64,000 nucleotides of DNA, taken from assembly GCA_015698045.1 (NCBI GenBank), contig BLAL01000187.1, forward strand, positions 558,001-622,000, written 5' to 3'. Positions 24,420 to 36,365 of the stretch are shown piece after piece. The notes beneath the pieces were generated by a model. It had not been told where the DNA came from. It worked only from the letters and a program-made list of their open reading frames with translations, and ran no database searches. Each line of letters opens with the position of its first letter. The first letter of the stretch is position 1. This DNA is from Rhizophagus clarus. Lineage: Eukaryota > Glomeromycota > Glomeromycetes > Glomerales > Glomeraceae. The translations under genes and the position numbers were made by a program.

Positions 24420-24900
24420 ATTGACAGGTATTGCTAATGATATAAATGTTACTAGATATCATGATATTATACTACTGTAGCCTTCTGGTAGTAATATTAA
24501 ATAAATAATAAAAAAATTAATAAAATTACGTCTAAGCTTATAGAAAAAATATATGTTAATTAACAAATTCCTAATAACAAAATAAATAATATTAGAAATA
24601 TTTTCATATATAATATATCTTTAGAATACAAAATTATTGTTAAACTTAAAGCATAAAGGAATTTAATATTTATGATAATAAAGAAGCAAAGAAAATACCA
24701 ATCATTTCATATAAAAATGTCATTCTTTACCTTTATCTTTGTTAACAAGAATATTTGATAGTATTTCTTAAATAATCAAACAGTATAATAATTCTTTGAA
24801 TATTGATCTTTACAATAAAGAGTAATTTTACTTATACTTTAATAACTTATTTTAAGGCTTATATTTATAGCAATTATGAAACCATACTTAATCCTCTGAT
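24420..24900 (+). pseudogene. Decayed copy of the lysine-rich multicopy gene
   Basis: Aligns by eye to 38390-38830: shared landmarks ATATTTTCATATATAA, TAAACTTAAAGC, GATAATAAAGAAGCAAAGAA and TTTACAATAAAGAGTAATTT in the same order and spacing, but far more diverged and with no open frame. It shows that the family is dispersed. Confidence 0.55.
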
Positions 24901-25532
24901 ATTTTTAACAAGTAATTGCAGCCTATTTTAAAAAATACTATTATATAAAGTTTTGTAATCAGACAAAATTTAATTTTAATTATAATAATATAAATTACTT
25001 CCTATTCTGGTATTTTTCTTTCTTTTCTTCTCTACTAAATACAAAATATCTATAAAGAATTCTAATAAAAAAAATTTTGGTTTTTTTTAAAATTACTCAA
25101 TTAATTCAAAATATATCAAGAATATAATAAAAACTTCAAAAAATTGAAAGGTAAAAATAAAAAAAAATTCTTAAATAAGATATCTGATAATAAATTGAAT
25201 ATTATTAAACTTTTGTTAAATCTAATTTCTTAATTTTAATTGTAATTAGCAATTCCCTTTTTTTTTATTAATTTATTTTACTAATGTAAGTTAATCATTA
25301 ATTATACAATTTACTTAGTATCTTCTTATTGTTTTGAATTTTATTATTAAATATAAAGGTTTATAGTAAGAGTGATACTTTATATTTTGCAGAGTTAAGT
25401 TATTTACCTTGATTTACTTTATATTTTAACTAAGAGAATTGTATTACTAAATTAGTTTAATTTTTTTTAAATTAGCAATAATATAATTAAACTTCAGTAT
25501 TTATATATTCCATATTATAAATGCTACTCAAA

Positions 25533-25693
25533 TCCAAAATAATTTGAAATTATGGCAGCCCAAATATACAAATCCAAATTGATTTACAAATTATATATAT
25601 AAATTTTGTAATTTGTATATTTGGAATTTGGGAATTATGGCAATCAAAATATACAAATTAATTTGGAATTTACTTAAAATAATTTGGATGGTA
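25533..25693. repeat. Imperfect inverted-repeat element
   Basis: CCAAATATACAAAT (25560-25573) pairs exactly with ATTTGTATATTTGG (25611-25624), and ATCCAAAATAATTT near 25542 pairs loosely with AAATAATTTGGAT near 25679. MITE-like, about 160 bp; ends are not certain. Confidence 0.4.
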
Positions 25694-27516
25694 TCTTTAT
25701 TTCATATATGTATTGAATTTATCTTATTGCTTTTAATTATAAGTTCTTTTGTTATAATAAAAATAAAAATAAAAAAATTGTATTAAAAATAATAATTAAT
25801 AATATTTTTCTAATTAATAAATTTTAATAGTTAATAATTTTAAAACTATTATAAATATATATAAAATAAATTTCATTGATTTATAAAAAATGTATTATTA
25901 TTGCAGGATTTTAATAGTAAAAAATTTAATGTTAGCTAATCAGAATTAATAAATCAAAATCAAATTTTTATAAATCATATAATATAATAAATATAATTTA
26001 GTAAAATTGTTTAAAAATTATAATTAATTAAAGTAAAAATAATTAAAATAGCAATTAATATAAAAAAATATATTATAAATTAAAAATAAGTATTTTTTTG
26101 GTTAATTAATATAATTATAAAAAAATATAGCTCCAGATTTTTTAACTTAAATGATTATATCACTTTTAGTTTTTTTAACCAAACAAATTATTAAATTTTA
26201 ATTGGTTTATTTAATAATAATACTTTTTATAAATAGTAATATATTATTAAATACAATTGGTATAATTTAATAAAATTTAAAAAAATATATGAAAATATTT
26301 AATAATTTAATAATTTTAGTTAAAATAAATAATATAATTTAACATTAAATACTGTAATATTAAAATAATATTATTTCATTATATATACCTAAATTGCAAT
26401 ATTTAGTATATAATTTTAAAAATTTAGGAATTTTTAATATCAAGTTTAAGCTTAATTTAAACAAGAAAAAAAATTCTATTATTCAAGTCTGCAGTATATT
26501 ATGTAAAAATTTATATGAAATCAATCCAATTTAAGCAAGTTTTATAGTTATTATAAATCAAAAGAAAAATGTTTTTATAAATGTATTAGATAAGGGTATA
26601 AAATAACACTTATCACGCAAGCGATGGTATTTATTTTGGAATAACTAATAATCTATAATTTAGATAGAACACAAGGAATCGGGCATTTGTAAATTTAATT
26701 AATATTACTCAAAATGTATCTTTCAATTTTAATATCTCCCATTTTTGTAAATTGATTATCTAACGAACAGATTGAATAATTGGATAATCAAAATGTGCTA
26801 TTTTAATTGGTTAATAAATAAACATCAGACTGTACAGAATCTAACTTGAGAGTTAGCGAATCACATGCTATTTACAATCATGTTCAATATCGGACCATAT
26901 TGTCTGTCATATTTACAAACAGAGGCTGTGTGGGAAATTGTTTTAACATAGATTAGTAGATAATGAAGAGATTGTCCGAATATACGGAATCTACGGTAAA
27001 AAAAGGAGTTTTTACATCTGAATATTAGCGAATGTCGACGCTTATTTGCTTAAACTAGATCGTAAATCTCTATTAAATAAATTTGGAATTTGTGACGTCA
27101 ATTAGATTTTCATTCAACATGATACAAAGTTGGGGTATCGTACGTAAAATAAGTTTTTCTTCCCTCGGAACTTTTTTTTCACAAAGATAAATTAACCAAG
27201 GATCCTTTTTTTCTCTCTTATTAACGAAAAATTTTGCATAATTTTACGTTTATTACATAATTTGTTTGAATAATTTTTTTTTTTTTTCCCAAAAAATTTT
27301 TTTGACTCCTTGACACGGAGCTCTGATTCCGTTTTTATACACAATAAACCCATTTTATTGTTTAATGAATGATACTTGGCTGATTTTTACTTGTTCTAAA
27401 TGATATCAGTGATATTGACGTTAACATATTTTGTATTATAACCTAATAATATATCTCGCTGCGCTTTATTACGATTCTATTAGTTACGCAATTTAGTTAC
27501 AAATAACATAAACTCG

Positions 27517-27524
27517 TATAAATA
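27517..27524 (+). promoter_or_regulatory. TATA-like box upstream of the RBR gene
   Basis: TATAAATA lies only 17 bp before the ATG at 27541. This is too close for that ATG to be used if it is a true TATA box, which would favour a later start (for example ATG 27914). AT-rich DNA makes chance occurrence likely. Confidence 0.25.
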
Positions 27525-27540
27525 GTTCAAAATAAAGCAA

Positions 27541-29942
27541 ATGAAGCCTTTAAATTTATTTAATTCTAATTCGCAACCGTCTTTCGAATCGGTTAATAAT
27601 AACCATTGGGATCTTTTAGCATCCTCCTTTTATCACACTTTATATAATTCCCTCCCTTTTCGATTATTAGTTTTAGGAAACCAAAATTTGTCATCCAATT
27701 ACTATATATGTTATTTCTCGCCAGTATATACAAATCTTAAACAATACTCCATAACAAATTTATTGCTGGCCTATACTCTCCCTCTCCTTTATATTTTCTC
27801 CCCAACTTTGGTAAGTTTCTAAATATAATGACGCGCATTAAACATATGATTATGAGAGAATTTAGCGATAATAAAATTAGGATACGCATGTACTGCGGTT
27901 TTAACTAATTGCGATGTTTTTGTCCTTTCTATTTCAGATTGTACCCGCAATATTTGTTCGTTCTTTACAATTTTTTGCCTCTAAAACAGCTGCTATAAGT
28001 AATAGCTTAACTTCAAATAAATCTCGTTCAACACTTTTCAACCTGTCGTCCGCAAGCAGTTCCGGTTCTTCTTCCCCTCCCTCTTCTCAGAGGGGAGATA
28101 ATGGGGATTCCATTCAAGATATAGAGTATTGGTTGCAAAGATGCTCAATATGTTTTGATGCCCAATTGGATTTTTGCTTGGACGTTTGTCGAGACCAATT
28201 CTGCAGGGATTGTTTTCAAAGGTAAATTATTAAATTAACAAAGACGGATAAATCATAATATTAATCCCTCAAATATTTGAATAATTAGATATGTTAAAGA
28301 AGTCGTTCATAATTCTTGGGGTCTCAGCATAACAAAAATAAAATGTCCCGTATGTCATGAAATTGTGCCCCAATCTGAATGGAGCAAGGTAAAAAAAAAA
28401 AAAAAAAAAAAAATTAAAAATAAATAAAATTTTTTCTTACTTTATTTTTAATTCAATAGTACGTGGATCAAAATACAATTGACTTATATAATATATACAA
28501 TAAACCATATCGTTCTTTTTCTCGTTGTTGTTCCGGATGCGGTGAAGAAGTCTTTGCTGCTCAAGTATTTCAAGTTTGTTCTGAGGAAAAAGAAAAGTAG
28601 GTTTTAACTAGAATAATCAGTGGCATAATTATTTAACTTTTTTTTTTTTTAAAAAAAAAAAAATTTTTTTTTTTTAGGTATTTCAAAGATATTTCCAATC
28701 TTCTTCGCAAATTTTTGGAGACTTATGGAACCGTCAAGGGATCTAACACGGATAATCAACCTGACATTGATAATTTCATTTCTAAATTTGAGGCTGATTA
28801 TTTAGTTTACATTTCTGAAGAGAATGCCACCATTGAAATTATGGGAATGTATGAACATATTACTGAGAAAATTGGAAAAGTTCTTGGCTTAAGGTATATT
28901 TTTTTAGAGATATTAGGTTATTGAATAACATCTGATAATTAACAATTCATTTAAATAAATTAGGTTTGACTTAAACAAAAAACGTCCTTCAAAAAATCAT
29001 AAATTAAAAACGCATGCTGATATGATAAAGGCTGCAGCAGAAATTTCCTCAAAATTTATTGCTTTGGAAGTTCGACCAGAAGCATGGAGAGAATTGCAAT
29101 TTATGCACATTTCTAATTTTCCACAATCTAATTGGTAATCATGAGTTTTTTTATATATCTTATTTCAAGAATTTATTTTTAATTTTACATTTCGATGTAA
29201 AATTTCTTTTAGTTCTAAATGTAAAAAGGACATTTGTCTTCAATGTGGGGACCCTACTCATCATACAGGAATGACATGTATTCAATACATGCGCCATAAA
29301 GTGGCAAATCCTCATTTATTTGTCACAAATCAATCTTTACCTTGTAATGATAAAAATGACATTACAGATGCTCTTGAAAACACTAAATGGAAACTTGCAA
29401 ATTCAAAATCTTGTCCGAATTGTTCAATATTGATCAATCGTGATGATGGATGCAATAAAGTTGACTGCTTGCATTGTGGATATAGGTTTTGTTGGATTTG
29501 TAGAAATGGCTGGTCAGAGAAATGTGGATTTTATCAATGTAGGATGGGTAAGCGAAAGAAAGGCAAAGATAAACAATCTGCACGTAAGCAGCAAAATTCT
29601 TCACAGCTGCATAGTCAGCATGTTAATAATAATGTCGGCGAAATATCACAATTTGGAGGATCTCGAGATGATGTAGAAATGTCAGATTCTTTTCAAACTG
29701 AAGAGGAAACAGAATATGATTATGATGAAAATGATGTTGATGATGATGCTGTTGTATTGAATGCATTGGCACAAAGTTTAGATGACCAAGTAAGTAATTA
29801 AACAATATTTGAAAAAAAAAAAAATTATAGTTCCGAATAATAATTATTATTTAATCTTAAATTATATATATAGCCTGAAATCGGAGTTCCGAATGTTTTC
29901 TTGATTCAGTCCAAAATAACTACAACTGATTCAAATTTTTAG
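27541..29942 (+). CDS. RBR-type (RING-IBR-RING2) E3 ubiquitin ligase, Ariadne-like
   Basis: Eight exons with consistent phase: 27541-27810, 27938-28221, 28289-28388, 28460-28596, 28678-28893, 28964-29134, 29213-29789, 29874-29942; 607 aa. RING1 begins at about residue 159 (CSICFDAQ...CRDQFCRDC...KCPVC). IBR follows with NCSKCKKDICLQCGDPTHH and MTC. RING2 is at about 460-500 (CPNCSILINRDDGCNKVDC, CGYRFCWIC). In this family ubiquitin passes from the E2 to a RING2 cysteine, here probably Cys473 in DGC, before the substrate. Ser-rich linker before RING1; Lys-rich then acidic tail (EEETEYDYDENDVDDD). Exon 1 is hydrophobic and lacks family motifs; an alternative start is ATG 27914, reading through the first intron acceptor. 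Intron 4 ends with a T13-A13-T12 tract. Substrate unknown; convergent with the next gene. Confidence 0.88.
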
Positions 29943-30543
29943 ATGATATAATTACTTTTTTTTAATATCTCTTTTTTTATTGATTTGGAAAATTGTGTGA
30001 TAGTGAAACATAGCGTTTTGGGATAGTTGTTATTTTTATTTTATTTTTAAATTTTTTTTTTTGATGTATCTTTTTTTCTCTAATTAGAAATAAATATAAT
30101 GGGAAACTTGGTTGGTGTATATGTGAATTTTTTTGTTGTATATGATGTATAGTAATCTTTATAAATTTGTATATTTTTGTAAGGGATATTGTTATTTATA
30201 TTTTATCACCTTTTTCTGTTCAGAATAGATGATACAAATTTTCCAAATGAATGTTATAAATTTGAATGATAAGTTGATTTATATATAGAATTTAAATTAA
30301 TTATTAGAGTTGAAATTCTTATAATTATAAAATGACATTTTATTAGATAATAAATGTAGAAATATATTTATATTCTATATCTTATGAATTTCAAAATCTC
30401 ATCATTCTATTATTGTCCTATTAAAAATTATTAGTTATTAATATAATAATGATAATGTATATAATAATGAATTTAATACTGTATGTTTATAAATTAGATT
30501 AATTATTAATAAGTATTGAATTATAATTATAATATTAAATATT
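29943..30543. other. Shared 3' flank of convergent genes
   Basis: AT-rich 601 bp between the stop codons of the RBR gene (+) and the CFAP410-like gene (-). Several AATAAA-like words occur on both strands but none stands out. No gene. Confidence 0.6.
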
Positions 30544-32172
30544 TCATTTTTTTCCCGGTTTCCCTTGTCTATTTAACATAACTAATTGTAATTTTCTTTG
30601 AACCACATGTAAGTCTTTTTCTTCAAGTTCATCAATCAAGGCAAGAACAGCGGTAAGCACATTTGACTGCTATAAATACATAAATAAATAATTATATAAT
30701 ATATATATATATATATTTTAAAATAAAGAAAGTGTAACCTAACCTGGCGTGGATCATTTTTAATATTGAAATCCTCACTAATATTATTCAATTTCGGAGG
30801 AGGAGTTCGAGATGGTGTTCTACTTAAGGGAGCTGACGTTGGCTTTCCCGGTGACTTAGGTTGGAGATTGCCACTTCCATTTGTTTTTGAACTTCCATTA
30901 TTAGATTTTGACTTTACTAATTTGATACCACCTTCTTGTGAAGGTGGTGGCGTTCGTGATGGTGGTCGTGATGGTGGCCGATTTGAATTTATAGCAGGTG
31001 ATCGTGCTCGAGGACTATTTTGACCATTTCCGTGAAAAGATAAAATTCCATTTAGATTTGCTCTAATGGGTTTGGGTGATTTATAAAGTGAATCAAGATC
31101 ATAATTTGGTTTCGGTGTCCAAGATGAACTTTTGAATAAATTTGCGCCTATATTATCTGAAGATGTCGATGCGAAATCATTATTATTGTCGATATTTCCG
31201 ATTTTTTTTGACAATTCATTTTCATTCAGTCCCTCATTAGATAAATTTTTACTGGAAGTCAGCCGGTTACGAATTTTAGGAGGCATCGTAGGTGGTAACT
31301 ACAATGATTAAAATAATCTAATAAACAAAACTGCGATACAATAACAACTAATGAAAATTCAAACTCACGCTACTCATTGAAGCAAGGACTTCTTCATCAG
31401 TAACATCTAATTTATGATAAATTACATTCAGTTATAAATTTTTTAATATATAAAACCTTAACAAATTTATCTACCATGATGATCTAACTTCTTTAACCAA
31501 GGTAAATATCTTAAAACTATGCTTCGATATTTCGTTTCATCATTGGCACATGGATTATCGCACAACCAAAGTACTTCTAAATTTCTTAAAGCAGTAAGAA
31601 ATTTCACTTGTTCAACATCATTAATAAAATTCTTTCGCAGATAAAGTTCTATCGTTAAAATAAGTATATGTATTATTAAACGTATTACACGAAATAAATA
31701 TTAATTATATGTTTGTATATTATACCTTTTAATCCTTTGCCTTATTTAAAATTAAAAGTACCCCAATGAAATATGAATAAGGCCAAAAAGTTGAAAATTT
31801 TTTTGATTACAATTAACCAGCATACTATTAGAAATTATAAAGCTGACTCACATTCCGAAAGTTGTTCCAGAGTAGTGAGATTATTTACACTATAATAGAC
31901 CGAAGTTAATTTTAAATAAGTTAAAATATAATTCTTTTTTATTACTATTACTTTACCTCAAACTTAGTGTCTCTAAACTACTACAATTTTTTAATATTCC
32001 AATGTCGTCTAGTTCGCAACCCTAAGAATAAAACAGAGTTGAACGACATAATCATAAAGATGTTAAACAAGAAATGCTAAGTTATGAATACCCAAAGATT
32101 CAGGTTCCGAACTTCAGTAACAGATTTTGCACCAGATTTGGTTAAAATAAGTTCGTCTGTCAGAATAGCCAT
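30544..32172 (-). CDS. CFAP410/C21orf2-like leucine-rich repeat protein
   Basis: Eight exons on the minus strand: 32172-32092, 32021-31957, 31889-31852, 31726-31740 (a 15-nt microexon), 31648-31475, 31406-31369, 31298-30744, 30669-30544; 363 aa, every junction GT-AG and in phase. N-terminus: MAILTDELILTKSGAKSVTE, then LNLWGCELDDIG and LETLSLSVNNLTTLEQLSEC, KGLKELYLRKN, LEVLWLCDNPC and RYLPWLKKLDHHDVTDEEV. These match, from memory, the LRR and LRR-cap order of human CFAP410 (SELYLRRN, RVLWLAENPC, LPRLQKLD, VTEEEL). A Ser/Pro-rich linker (RPPSRPPSRTPPP) precedes a C-terminal helix NVLTAVLALIDELEEKDLHV, again like CFAP410 (NVLTA..LL..ELD). In animals the protein acts at cilium bases and with NEK1; its role in a fungus without flagella is unknown. 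Confidence 0.82.
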
Positions 32173-32395
32173 AGTTTCTTATGATAAAAAGAATAAAAAG
32201 AAAAAAATTAGTTGTAAGATAACGTTACGTAAATTTATTGTTTGATGACTTTGATCGCCGATGATATCAGTATTAATTACCTAATTTCACGTGTTTGTAT
32301 TTCTCTTTGGTAATGAATTATCCGCTAATTGTATGATTGATCGGCATTTTTGACCACGTGTTTTATTGGTTGGTGTAACCCGATCGGCTATGAGG

Positions 32396-32649
32396 TAGGG
32401 TGTCCAGGATGGGTTGATCACGATTTTTTCACGATTTTGGTCATTTTTTCACGCCAAAATCGTGATCGCGATAAAATTTGATTGGATAATTAAGATAACA
32501 TGTGATCATAATTTCAATAATTAGAATTATGATAAAGTTAGTTTTGGTTGAAGTTACCCTAACTCCGGCCAACTCACGATTTTTCGCGATTTCACGATTT
32601 TCACACCACGATTTTAGGGTCATCGTGACAACCCATCCTGGACACCCTA
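32396..32649. mobile_element. hAT-type MITE with 8-bp target duplication
   Basis: 254 bp. TIRs TAGGGTGTCCAGGATGGGTT (left) and the same word reverse-complemented on the right, flanked by exact 8-bp duplications CTATGAGG at 32388-32395 and 32650-32657. TAGGGTGTCC ends and 8-bp duplications are hAT hallmarks. The interior repeats CACGATTTT in both orientations. No coding capacity. It sits ~220 bp upstream of the CFAP410-like start. Perfect duplications suggest a fairly recent insertion. Confidence 0.9.
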
Positions 32650-33600
32650 CTATGAGGTATTGCCGCCCATTTAAATGGGATGGGAGTCCCAATCCATCCC
32701 CAATCAAGTATATAGTAAACATGTAATGTATGGAAGGCTATGTATGTAGCGTAGGGTTAAACATCACATATCAACAAGTCACGTACAGAATAGACCAGTC
32801 TAGGCCTTTTCTTATTTGGTAATCCAACAATATTAATTAGTATGGTTGGGACGTAATACTTAACCAATTTTTTTCCATACACACTACATGTTATCGTAAC
32901 ACCTATCCCAATCCCATCCTATCCCAATCCCAAATCCCCAATCCTAAATCCCATTTAAATATACAATAATATTTATGAATTTTGTTATTTTTTAAAGATA
33001 AAATTTTTTTCTTTTACTGTTTATCTTTAAAAAAATTTATTTTTTGGCACTTTTAATAATATTTTATTATTTCTTTATAATTTTTTTTATATTCAATGAT
33101 TTTGTAAATATTATTATATTAGGTATTTATAGCCTAACAATTATATATTAATAAAATTAAATTTAAAATTAAAAATTTTTTTTTTAAGTGCTAAGCCTTT
33201 TTTATTGAATAAAAAGCCATTTTGTTAAATACTAAGCTTAGCCACTTTTTGTTAAATACTAAATTCTTATTAAGTTTGATATATTTTTTATTAAATTTTA
33301 AGCTATTTTATTGATCACTAAACTAAATATTTATTTATTAAAGTAGAAATTATTTATAAAGAAATATTATCACTATTAAAGATTTAACTTATGATTAATC
33401 TTAAATTATAATTTTAATTTTGTTTTAATAGTTTTTGTTAAAGTATATTTTAGCTTTACTTCCAATAATTCAGCTTTGAATAATTTGGCTTAATTGAGTA
33501 TATATATTATAATTTAAATTTAAAATTAAAATTGGCTTCTTTTTGTTTAGTATTAAATATTTTTAATTAAAAATTAAGTATTTTTTATTAAATATTAAGT

Positions 33601-33660
33601 ATTTTAATTAAATATTAAGTATTTTAATTAAATATTAAGTATTTTAATTAAATATTAAGT
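33601..33660. repeat. 20-bp tandem repeat, three exact units
   Basis: ATTTTAATTAAATATTAAGT three times without change, with partial copies on both sides, inside a larger field of TATTAAATACTAAGC-like repeats. Confidence 0.9.
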
Positions 33661-34744
33661 ATTTTTTATTAAATACTAAGTTTTTTTGTTCCTTCTTTTA
33701 TTAATAATTTTATTAAATACTAAGCCATTTTTGTTAATATTTTTATTAAATACCAAGCCTTTTTTTGTTAATAATATTATTTAATACTAAGTCTTTTTTT
33801 TATTAATAATATTATTAAATAATAAGCCTTTTTTTTTGTTAATATTATTAAATAATAAGCCTTTTTTGTTAATATTATTAAATTCTAAGCATTTTTATCA
33901 AATATCTAACCACTTTTTATTTTATTAAATACTAAATCATTTTCTATTAAATATTTAGTTTTATTATTTATTAAAATAGAAAATTATTTATAAATTAACT
34001 AAAAATCAAATATAAATATTTGCTATTAACATTAATTATGAATTAGTTCTAAATTAGAATATTTATAATTACTTTTTATTTTAATTAATAGTTTTTTGTT
34101 AAATAATACATTTAAAACATTAGTATAACTTGGCTTTATTCTAACAATTTGGCTTATTTTTAATAATTTGGCTTATTCTAATAATTTGACTTGTTAAAAT
34201 TTCCTATATTATTTAATTGCAAAAATTTGGCTTAGCTTTAATATTTTAGCATGTAAAATAAAATATCTTTGGAAAAATAAAAAAAAAAATATGCTATTTA
34301 TTTACGCGGTCACAAAAATTATACTTTAGATGGTAAATAAAGTAGCTTAATTTTAATTATTTGGCTTAAATCTTATTATATCACTTAATTTACTAATAAT
34401 AAAAATAAATATAAATATAGCTAACCAAAAATATGATAGAAAAGAAAGTTCTAATTATTTACTTATATAATTTGATATATATTGAAATAAAAAACCACCT
34501 TTTAATGATCCATATATATTGGATACCAGTATTTCTATTAATTGGTAGATATCTGTAGAACTAAAAAAAGAAAAAGACCTTATTAGGAAACTTGCATTAA
34601 AAATGCCTTCATAATACAAATTATGAAAGAGCTTTTTCATATTAGAATAGTGTCTTAGTAAATGAAGTAAATTTGGAATATTCAAACATTAAATTTTTAG
34701 TTATTTCATTTAATATTTTGCTTTTATAATAAAATTAATATCAA

Positions 34745-35133
34745 AACAACTTCAAGCAATGGCACAAATGCATTTATATCTTATAATGAATGCAAAATCA
34801 GAGCTGAAATATATAAATGATGAAATAACTTTAAAAAAGCTTGACAAAATATTAAATTAAATTGCATTATCAATAAATAATAGAATTGATTTGTTTGACA
34901 ATGAAAATAATGAAAATCTTGTTAATTTTGAAGATATTAATGAAATTGAAGAAGCTGTAGATTTAGAGGAAGTAAATAATAATGAATTAAAAATTACAAA
35001 TTTTATTGATTTATCAACAAGTTTATTAAATAATAAAAAAAATGAAAAAGATGAGAAAGTAAGTATAATGAACCATAGAGACTTAAATTTTGATGTTGAT
35101 GAATTAATAAATAGGTTTGAAGAATCAATTTAA
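34745..35133 (+). pseudogene. hAT transposase C-terminal remnant
   Basis: Reads QLQAMAQMHLYLIMNAKSEL then KYINDEITLKKLDKILN, a stop, then an open acidic tail from 34891 (FEDINEIEEAVDLEEVNNN). The AMAQ-H-Y-x-x-N-x-K-x-EL pattern followed by a short acidic tail is how many fungal hAT dimerisation domains end. Upstream (34540-34620) only fragments such as KKEKDLIRKLALKMPS persist. Not functional. Confidence 0.5.
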
Positions 35134-36204
35134 TTATTTATTTTATTATTTATAAAATATTGTATTTTATAAATTATTATTATTTATATATATCTTTTTT
35201 ATTTTATCAATACATTAGAATTTTTTTATAATTCATAGATATATATTTTATTTTTTATTTTTTATTATAAAGGTTTATAATTTTGTAATAAAAATATATT
35301 TTATAATAAAAAAATTTTTAATAATAAAAAAATCAAACTAATCAGAGAACATGAAATATGAGATATAGGGTGGGATATGGGATATGAGATATAGGTGGGA
35401 TTGGAATTTGGAATTAGAATGGGATTATGATAAATAAGATGGGATAAATGGGATTGGAATTGGAATTTGAATGGGATGGGATATAGGATTTTTTCAATCC
35501 TATTAATATGGGTGGTAAATATAGGTATGAAGTAGGTTATAATAATCTAATCAATCATGTAACACTTTTTTACACTAAAAATTATTAGTAAAAATTTTAT
35601 CACATAATTAAAAAAAAGTCATCTATTTCAATCCTACTAAAAAATTATCAAATTAGTAATTATTTGTATACTAATTATATATATATTATAATATAAATTT
35701 ATTATTTAATAATTGTATCTGTAAAAAAGATATGAGAGGCAATTAATAGAAAAGAAGAAAATCAAATATTTTTGCTAATTTTGATTATTAAGCTAATTTA
35801 TGCATATGATTGAGATTAGCAAAGTGGTTTATTAAATTAAATTTTGACCAAAATTTGGATTTTTTCTTTTTTTACTGACTGCCTTTCATATTTTAAAGTA
35901 TTATATTTTAAATTTAATTTACAAATTTAAATAAAAATTTTATTATATAGTAATTATCTCATTATTCAACTTAATAGAACCCAAATATTTAATTTTGCTA
36001 CAATATTTTATAACCAATTGCAATAATTGTTAAGATTGACTGTTTATAACTCCAAAATTTCCTAGGTAATTTCTAGATTTTTGTATTAAATTTATGAATA
36101 TAAATTAAATATGGAGTTATTATATAATTTTATATTTTATTTTGCATATATAGTTAATTTGTCTTTAATATAACAAACTCTAGGTTTTACATCTCAATTT
36201 TACT

Positions 36205-36365
36205 TAAAATTACCTGCCAAAACTAAAGAGTTTTGATATTGACCTTCCAATTTATTAAAATACCAAAATAGTTTTAACATACTAAAAGTGTTTTAATATT
36301 TTGACATAGTATATTATATAATATACTTATAATTTCAGCATTCATTATATTACTATAATTTACAG
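36205..36365 (+). repeat. Fragment of the hairpin-array TIR element (third copy)
   Basis: TAAAATTACCTGCCAAAACT followed by AAAGAGTTTTGA matches the end of the elements at 42951 and 45235 (TAAAGTTRYCTGCCRAAACT, AAAGAGTTT), continuing through a CTTCCAATTTATT...ATACCAAAATAGTTTTAACAT stretch and an AT tract. The tandem array and the other end are missing. Confidence 0.6.

Larger units (their letters stand above)
23131..27516. other. AT-rich gene desert
   Basis: Mostly over 80% A+T by eye, with no gene. It contains a decayed copy of the 37.7-39.2 kb multicopy gene (24420-24900) and an inverted-repeat block (25533-25693). From about 26630 base composition becomes less extreme, consistent with the upstream region of the gene at 27541. 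Confidence 0.6.
32870..35500 (+). mobile_element. Degenerate hAT-like element with ATCCC-rich inverted ends
   Basis: The left edge (32895-32955) is packed with CCCAATCCC/ATCCCA words, and the right edge (35350-35485) holds the complementary GGGATTGG/GGGATATGG words, an inverted subterminal array. Between them lie TATTAAATACTAAGCCTTTT-type degenerate repeats (33180-34260) and a relic of a hAT transposase C-terminus near the right end. Exact ends and duplication not found, so the span is approximate. Confidence 0.45.

Noticed and set aside
30766-31023. Plus-strand 85-codon open frame
   Set aside because: Antisense shadow of exon 7 of the CFAP410-like gene.
32441-32726. Paired open frames on both strands
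   Set aside because: They lie within the non-coding hAT MITE and arise from its CACGATTTT repeats.
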